Both the position numbers and the translations under genes were made by a program. Shown piece by piece: positions 59,454 through 64,000 of a stretch of 64,000 nucleotides of DNA; position 1 is the first letter of the stretch; each line of letters opens with the position of its first letter. The DNA comes from GCA-2683135 sp964507445 (GTDB taxonomy: Bacteria > Planctomycetota > GCA-002687715), in the NCBI GenBank assembly GCA_964507445.1, contig CAZDQF010000005.1:124001-188000 (forward strand), written 5' to 3'. The notes under the pieces were generated by a model. The model was not told the origin of the DNA. It ran no database searches and worked only from the letters and a program-made list of their open reading frames with translations.

Positions 59454-60566
59454 TCACTTCGACAGGCCGAGCTTCTGACGGGCCATCTTGCCGCCCCGGG
59501 TGTTCCGGAATTCCCGCGCTGCCCGGTTGAGGACCCGCTTGCCGTAGCGCTGCAGCTTCTTGCGCTCGTCTCCGGAGGCCTTGCCGGCCTGCATCATGAA
59601 GGCCTCGCCACCCCTGTAGAGGGCCCATCCCACCTGACGAGCCAGGGTGTCACGGTCCATGAACAGCGCGTAGGTCCTGGAGTAGGACCACATGGCCTGG
59701 TCGAACTTCTTCTGCTCGAACTGGCAATCACCGAGACCGTTCGCGGCTCCCGCGATGACCTCCGGGTCCTGGATCTTCTTGGACTTGAGGATGCGGTCGA
59801 ACGCCCGCTCGGCCTTGTCGTATTGCTTCATACGCACCAGGGCCTGCCCCTTCTCCATGGCGATGAGGTTGAGCAGCGCCTCATCCCGGGTCTTCCTCTC
59901 GAGGCCTTCCAGGGCCTTGAGCCCCTTGGCTGCATCGCCGCCGTTCACTTCGAGGCGCGCCAGCCCCAGGTCCACCTTCGTGCGGTAGCTCTGGTCGAGC
60001 TTGCCGGCCATGGACGCGACCTTCTCCAGCGCCGCCTTGGCGGCCTTCGCCCCGTTAGCACCCGCGCCGGGGCGAGAGTGAAGGCGAGCCAACTCCACAT
60101 ACGCGTCGGGGACGAAGCGGTGCTTAGGGTCCGCCTTGATGACGTTCTCAAACGCGGCGATGGCCTCGGACGCGAACCCGGCACGAGCAGCGCTGCGGCC
60201 GAGATAGAAGTTGCCGTACACGGGCAACCAGGGATACCGGCCCTTGCTCTCGATGGCGGCCTTGATCATCTGTGCCGCCTGCCGGAACTCGCCGTCCCGG
60301 TAGAGGTTCATCCCCTTCTTGTAGTCACTGGGAGCGCGGGTCCAGCGGATCTCGATGACCTCGTGGGGCTTCCACGTCCGGCCGGCTCCACCCAGCTTCC
60401 CTTCCACGCGCTCGTAGCTGTCCTGGGTGATGCGGACACCCTTGGTCTCATCCACCCTGCCCCGACGATCGGAGATGACCGTCGCTTCGCCTTGGGCGAC
60501 CACCAACTGGGACATGCCCAAGAGCACAAACACTGACGAGACAAGGATTTTGGGACCGATGGACAT
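59454..60566 (-). CDS. secreted TPR-like repeat protein
   Basis: 370 residues with GGAG before the ATG and a signal peptide (1 to about 25, ending SQLVVAQ). A short beta part (about 26-80) is followed by TPR-like helix pairs: FRQAAQMIKAAIESK, SEAIAAFENVIKADPKH, VELARLH, KQYDKAERAFDRIL and KKFDQAMWSYSRTYALF. Such secreted TPR proteins usually act as protein-interaction platforms in the envelope. Upstream lies a 444-base intergenic region. Confidence 0.8.
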   Translation of the reverse strand: MSIGPKILVSSVFVLLGMSQLVVAQGEATVISDRRGRVDETKGVRITQDSYERVEGKLGGAGRTWKPHEVIEIRWTRAPSDYKKGMNLYRDGEFRQAAQMIKAAIESKGRYPWLPVYGNFYLGRSAARAGFASEAIAAFENVIKADPKHRFVPDAYVELARLHSRPGAGANGAKAAKAALEKVASMAGKLDQSYRTKVDLGLARLEVNGGDAAKGLKALEGLERKTRDEALLNLIAMEKGQALVRMKQYDKAERAFDRILKSKKIQDPEVIAGAANGLGDCQFEQKKFDQAMWSYSRTYALFMDRDTLARQVGWALYRGGEAFMMQAGKASGDERKKLQRYGKRVLNRAAREFRNTRGGKMARQKLGLSK

Positions 60567-60709
60567 GGATAGGATCTCCGATACGCCACCAAAGTGGGAA
60601 GGGAAGTCTGCAAAGGCCTGGAACGGCTGTCAAGGCGGGGACGTTCACACCGTTGGAGGTCCAGGCCGGCGAGGAGCCGAAACCGAGCGTCAGCGGGCCT
60701 GGAAAATGA

Positions 60710-60745
60710 GATAGCGCTAGAGCACTTTCGTGCCCCAGCGCTATC
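60710..60745. repeat. strong imperfect hairpin
   Basis: Nine-base outer stem GATAGCGCT (60710-60718) with AGCGCTATC (60737-60745), an internal 3x3 loop, and a four-base inner stem GCAC/GTGC closed by a TTTC loop. The structure could be an RNA element or a transcription-factor operator. It has no U-run immediately after it, but a T-run follows about 18 bases downstream. Confidence 0.5.
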
Positions 60746-60998
60746 CACGAGCCCTAATAACACCTTTTTTCCCACTGGTCTTGGCGGTGCGGGCGGCCAG
60801 AACGGCGAAGGAAACGGGAATAATCTGGTGATTTCTCGAACTCCTGCCGCGCCTCGGTGACCCCTGATCAACGGAAGGCCCTGCTGGACAGGGTGATAGG
60901 CCCTCCCGGGACACGCCCCCGTCTCTCCTCGACGGACCTCGGAAATGGCCCGCGGCGCGCAACCCCATGGGGCGCTTCTACCCCGAGCGACGCCTACG

Positions 60999-61004
60999 TA
61001 GCAT
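60999..61004 (+). promoter_or_regulatory. TAGCAT -10 element, probable leaderless promoter
   Basis: TAGCAT is followed by GGGGCC and the ATG of the gene at 61011, so the transcript would start on the ATG. No Shine-Dalgarno sequence lies upstream. Confidence 0.45.
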
Positions 61005-61010
61005 GGGGCC

Positions 61011-62012
61011 ATGGGAGCGAGCCTGGGGTTCAGCGGGCGCCAGACGGAGCCGACGAAGCTGGAGGAGGCCATTTCCTGGGCGCGGACCTTCGCTCGGGAC
61101 ATGGAGTGGGAGTGCGCCGACGTCTCCTTCGAGCGCAGCCGGGGCGTCATGGGAACCCAGCCTCTGGAGCGTCCTCAGATCGCCGGCCTGTCCCTCACCC
61201 CCCACTTCGCCTGCGAACCGGTCCCGCTGCTGTTCCTGGAGAGCACGGGCCAGCTCGTGGACTCCGTCGTGATCGACGAAGGGGACGGGGTGATCCGCGT
61301 GGAACCCCAGGTGATGGTGAAGACGCAGTTCGCGGGGGCGGCGGTCCACGCAGAGGTGTGCGGGTTCCTGGCCGAGCTGCGTCAACGTTTCATCCCCGAC
61401 CTGCAGGTGGACGACGAGACCGGGTTCAGCGACGACGGTGACGAGGCGCGGCTGCAACGTTACCTGGACACCTGCTGGGACCGACTGCTCGAGGAGATCC
61501 GAGAGGTCGCGGAGCCGGGGGACCGGCTGGAGATCGGCGGCATCCCGGTGCAGGTCCCGCCCACGGATGCCTACGTCGAGACCCAGCGGGGTCTTGACGA
61601 AGACCAGCAACGGATCTTGAAGGAGCTGGAGCTCTGGCTGGTGACCCGATACGGCGGCTTCGGGCTCGAATTCGACCGCTCGCGGAGCGCCGTGGAGCAC
61701 CTCGACCTCCTGATGCATGAATCCGACCAGGAGGGTTGGTGCGCAGACCCGGAGGATGAGGACGCCGAACGGCTCGCGCACGGACTGGGCGCCGCATTCG
61801 GGAGCACGGTGGAGATGCTCCTGGGCGCCCGATGGGAGGCGGACGAAGAAGAGGGCTTCGTCCTCGCCGACGTCGGCGGCGTCGGGCTGTCCCTTAACCC
61901 GTTCCAGGTGGCCGCTGACCGGATCGCCCACGGACCTTCTCGCGCGTTCGCGCATCACCTCGCGGTCTACGAAGACCTGGCCAGGCGTCTTCGGGCCCGC
62001 CCATGGGAGTGA
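61011..62012 (+). CDS. uncharacterised acidic cytoplasmic protein
   Basis: 333 residues, acidic, no signal peptide or membrane helix. Alternating alpha and beta segments: KLEEAISWARTFARDMEWE, IRVEPQVMVKTQFAGAAVHAEVCGFLAELRQ, AHGLGAAFGSTVEMLLGARWEADE and GVGLSLNPFQVAADR. No known domain is recognised. It precedes the peptide deformylase gene by four bases, so the two are cotranscribed and probably share a housekeeping context. Confidence 0.7.
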   Translation: MGASLGFSGRQTEPTKLEEAISWARTFARDMEWECADVSFERSRGVMGTQPLERPQIAGLSLTPHFACEPVPLLFLESTGQLVDSVVIDEGDGVIRVEPQVMVKTQFAGAAVHAEVCGFLAELRQRFIPDLQVDDETGFSDDGDEARLQRYLDTCWDRLLEEIREVAEPGDRLEIGGIPVQVPPTDAYVETQRGLDEDQQRILKELELWLVTRYGGFGLEFDRSRSAVEHLDLLMHESDQEGWCADPEDEDAERLAHGLGAAFGSTVEMLLGARWEADEEEGFVLADVGGVGLSLNPFQVAADRIAHGPSRAFAHHLAVYEDLARRLRARPWE

Positions 62013-62016
62013 GAGC

Positions 62017-62574
62017 ATGATCCTGAAGGTCGCACGCATGGGCCACCCGGTGCTGCGGAGAGTGGCCCGGACCGTGTCTCCCGAAGAGCTGGAGTCCGCG
62101 GACACCCAACGGCTCATCGACGACATGATCGACACCTGTCGCGAATACGACGGCGCCGGACTCGCAGCGCCGCAGGTCCATGTCTCCAAGCGCATCGTGA
62201 TCATGGAGGTGCAGGACAATCCGCGTTACCCCGGCGTCGCCGGGATGCCCCTGACCGTCGTCGTCAATCCGCAGGTCGAACACCTTGACCCGACGCCGCA
62301 GATGGTCTGGGAGGGATGCCTCTCGGTCCCCGACCTGCGAGGTCAGGTGCCCCGCTCTTCATCCGTGCGGCTCCGCGGCATGGACCGGGCCGGCCAACCG
62401 CTGGAGGTCACCCTGGACGGTTTCCCCGCGGCGGTGGTCCAGCATGAGTGCGACCACCTCGACGGCAAGCTCTACCTCGACCGCATGACGTCCATGGAAA
62501 CCCTGACCTTCCTGCCGGAGTTCGATCGGCACGTGAGACCGAACCTCGGCGCTGAAGAGGTGAACGAGGACTGA
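62017..62574 (+). CDS. def: peptide deformylase
   Basis: 185 residues. Removes the N-formyl group from nascent proteins. Motif 1 GAGLAAPQ (46-53), motif 2 EGCLSVP (99-105) with metal-binding Cys101, motif 3 HECDHLDG (143-150) with metal ligands His143 and His147 and catalytic Glu144. Standard bacterial type I length. Start ATG lies 4 bases after the upstream stop; the last base of its stop codon is the first base of the next ATG. Confidence 0.97.
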   Translation: MILKVARMGHPVLRRVARTVSPEELESADTQRLIDDMIDTCREYDGAGLAAPQVHVSKRIVIMEVQDNPRYPGVAGMPLTVVVNPQVEHLDPTPQMVWEGCLSVPDLRGQVPRSSSVRLRGMDRAGQPLEVTLDGFPAAVVQHECDHLDGKLYLDRMTSMETLTFLPEFDRHVRPNLGAEEVNED

Positions 62575-63581
62575 TGCCGCGAGACCCGGCCGCCGACTCC
62601 GAATCGACCACCGCTCCAGCGCTCCAGCGCCGCGCGGTACGCCGACCCCGCGCTCTCCATCACCTGGTGGCGTGGACCCTCTCCATCCCCGAACGTGTCA
62701 TCCGCTGGCTAGCCGGATTGGCGGGAGCCGTGGCGCGGATCTGCACATGGCTGCTCCCGCGACCCGTGAGGGAAGGCCGGTTCTACAGGACCGCCGTGGA
62801 GCGCCAGATCAAGATGCTGACGGACGACATCGGCCAGGCAGGGCTGTACAAGGGCTCGGATCAACCCACCCTGGACGCCCGGACCGCCACTCGCCTCGGT
62901 GTAGGAGGAACCGTGGACAACCTCCTGATCCTCACCCTGCATGCCTCACCGCTCTGGGTCCTGCTTGCGGCGACGGACGTCTGCAAGGGCGCCCAGTCCT
63001 TCGTCAAGGAGATCGGCGAAGAGCTCAAGGACGCCGGCGTGATGGAGGAGAACTCCCGCCTGGACAACGTGGACGACGTGCTGGCGGGACTCTCGAGACT
63101 TTCGGAGCGCATGGCGGACACGGTGGACATGCCGCCCATCTCCTTGAAGGACATGAAGAGCACCGTCACCGGCCTGAAGGACGAGCTGGGAGAGGTGGCC
63201 GGGTCGACACTGGATGTCACCGACGTGGAGGGCCTGATCCAGGACGTGCGCCAGGTCGCCGGCGACTCCGAGCGGTCGCTCCTCCAGACGACCGCCGCAG
63301 TGGCGACCGGCGCGGTCCAGACCACGGAGAACGCAATCCGGGGGGCCGCCGTTGGTGCCACGGCCACGTTGAAGTTCGTCGGCCGCAACCTCGACGACGT
63401 CCTCAACGACTACGGGCGCAGCGTCCAGCGGGTCAAACGGCTGGGCTTTTACGGTTCCCTCAACCGGTTTCTCACGCCCCACACCCGCTCGTCGGCGCGG
63501 CTGTTCAGCTATCCGTTCCTGACCTACACGGAGCTGCTGCTGAGCCTCGGGCGGTGGTCCAAGGCGCCCTGGCGCGCCTGA
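62574..63581 (+). CDS. uncharacterised helical, probably membrane-associated protein
   Basis: 335 residues. The N-terminus has two amphipathic or membrane-contacting helices (ERVIRWLAGLAGAVARICTWLL), then GVGGTVDNLLILTLHASPLWVLLAATDVC, a helical stretch with heptad character (LSRLSERMADTVDMPP, DSERSLLQTTAAVATGAVQTTENAI) and a basic tail. It looks like a helical membrane-associated protein of unknown function, not matching a family I know. Its TGATG overlap with def shows coupling. Confidence 0.6.
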   Translation: MPRDPAADSESTTAPALQRRAVRRPRALHHLVAWTLSIPERVIRWLAGLAGAVARICTWLLPRPVREGRFYRTAVERQIKMLTDDIGQAGLYKGSDQPTLDARTATRLGVGGTVDNLLILTLHASPLWVLLAATDVCKGAQSFVKEIGEELKDAGVMEENSRLDNVDDVLAGLSRLSERMADTVDMPPISLKDMKSTVTGLKDELGEVAGSTLDVTDVEGLIQDVRQVAGDSERSLLQTTAAVATGAVQTTENAIRGAAVGATATLKFVGRNLDDVLNDYGRSVQRVKRLGFYGSLNRFLTPHTRSSARLFSYPFLTYTELLLSLGRWSKAPWRA

Positions 63582-63585
63582 GCCG

Positions 63586-64000
63586 CTACCAGCTGGACCG
63601 GTCCTCCCTGCTCAGCAGCGTGTCCCCCGCGGCGACTCCCGTGGTCATCTTCTCCGCGTCCCAATGGAGGGCCTCGCCTGCGCGGAACGCCACGTTGCCC
63701 AGCAGCACGGACTCGGTCAGAGGTCCGGAGTAGTCGAACGGGCAGGACGTCCGGCCGTTGCCCTTGATCGCCTCCGTCCACTCACGGTGATGACCGATGG
63801 AGTCGGGGATGGACCGCGGCGGCGCTTCCACCTCTTGGAATGGCCCTCGGGGGAGCACCACGTGCCTGTTGTAGTCCGCCAGGATGTAGCCCTTGGTGCC
63901 GACGAACAGCGTGCCATCACCCCACCTGGGAAAGGACTCCTCCGTCGGCGCCTCCGCGCCCGGGATGGTGATGGGTTGCTTGAGGACGGCCGGCCGTTCT
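63586..64000 (-). CDS. Gfo/Idh/MocA-family oxidoreductase, C-terminal part, cut by window edge
   Basis: The minus-strand frame is open from the edge to a stop at 63586-63588, giving 137 residues. The sequence FPRWGDGTLFVGTKGYILADYNRH and, later, GPLTESVLLGNVAFRAGEALHWDAEKMTT is the C-terminal domain of the planctomycete-type NAD(P)-dependent sugar or inositol dehydrogenases, in which a dehydrogenase-fold beta sheet is followed by TESVLLGNVA. The N-terminal nucleotide-binding part lies beyond the window. This subgroup is extremely common in planctomycetes. Confidence 0.88.
   Translation of the reverse strand, partial: ERPAVLKQPITIPGAEAPTEESFPRWGDGTLFVGTKGYILADYNRHVVLPRGPFQEVEAPPRSIPDSIGHHREWTEAIKGNGRTSCPFDYSGPLTESVLLGNVAFRAGEALHWDAEKMTTGVAAGDTLLSREDRSSW

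Larger units (their letters stand above)
60567..61010. other. intergenic region between divergent genes, with hairpin and AT-rich patch
   Basis: No coding sequence can be supported on either strand in these 444 bases; the frames that exist have no family pattern. The region contains a strong imperfect hairpin (listed separately), an AT-rich patch with a T-run near 60763 that is unusual for this window, and a promoter-like hexamer before the gene at 61011. Confidence 0.8.

Overview
This window is a dense, high-GC bacterial segment, most likely from a planctomycete (Planctomycetota). Three things point there: the C-terminal domain of a Gfo/Idh/MocA oxidoreductase of the type common in planctomycetes at the right edge, many secreted HEAT, TPR, IPT/TIG and FG-GAP proteins, and an abundance of Hanks-type kinases and FHA proteins. 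A 10-base run of N at 55113-55122, flanked by C/G homopolymers, shows this is an assembled scaffold with one unresolved gap. Phylum assignment is an inference; no rRNA gene is present.

Layout. 1-5.7 kb: a partial HDOD protein, HEAT-repeat proteins, the tRNA methyltransferase TrmJ and a secreted beta-barrel protein. 5.9-15.7 kb (+): a three-gene operon with a 1925-residue protein carrying two kinase domains and a formylglycine-generating-enzyme (FGE)-like C-terminus, a membrane-anchored beta-rich partner, and an FHA protein whose periplasmic domain looks like a dead trypsin-like protease. 15.7-21.5 kb (-): a four-gene operon with an FHA/FtsZ-like fusion, an ADP-ribosylglycohydrolase-like protein, a tail-anchored PP2C phosphatase and a kinase-FHA protein. 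21.8-30.7 kb (+): two very large secreted IPT/TIG proteins with glycine-rich C-termini and an FG-GAP beta-propeller protein, closed by a clear terminator. 30.9-38.3 kb (-): a heme biosynthesis operon, hemE-hemY-ccsA/hemX-hemA-hemC-hemD-hemL. 38.4-42.9 kb (+): a membrane protein, a CinA-like domain protein, a transaldolase, a degenerate sigma-like protein and an M2/M3-like pseudo-peptidase. 43.0-50.1 kb (+): a tightly overlapping seven-gene cluster, MinD-like ATPase, alpha/beta hydrolase, dipeptide-epimerase-like enolase, GH3-family acyl-adenylating enzyme, second alpha/beta hydrolase, patatin phospholipase and DUF445 membrane protein. 50.1-64 kb: an FHA protein, a secreted nidogen-like protein, a CPBP protease, a DJ-1 protein, purM, a double CDGSH protein, tRNA-Leu(GAG), a membrane-anchored protein, an aminotransferase, PlsC, a secreted TPR protein, peptide deformylase and two unknown proteins.

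Two clusters deserve most attention. In the 15.7-21.5 kb operon a phosphothreonine-reading FHA domain is fused through a coiled coil to a complete FtsZ/tubulin-like domain, next to its apparent writer (kinase), eraser (PP2C) and an ADP-ribose hydrolase homologue. Many planctomycetes lack FtsZ, so a kinase-controlled FtsZ-fold protein is a notable candidate cytoskeletal or scaffold system. In the 43-50 kb cluster the mix of GH3 ligase, MLE-subgroup epimerase, three serine hydrolases and a membrane protein, all translationally coupled, suggests an undescribed pathway making or remodelling acyl-amino-acid or lipid conjugates at the membrane. Several operon heads without a Shine-Dalgarno sequence carry a TANNNT hexamer 6-7 bases before the start codon, the arrangement expected of leaderless transcripts.
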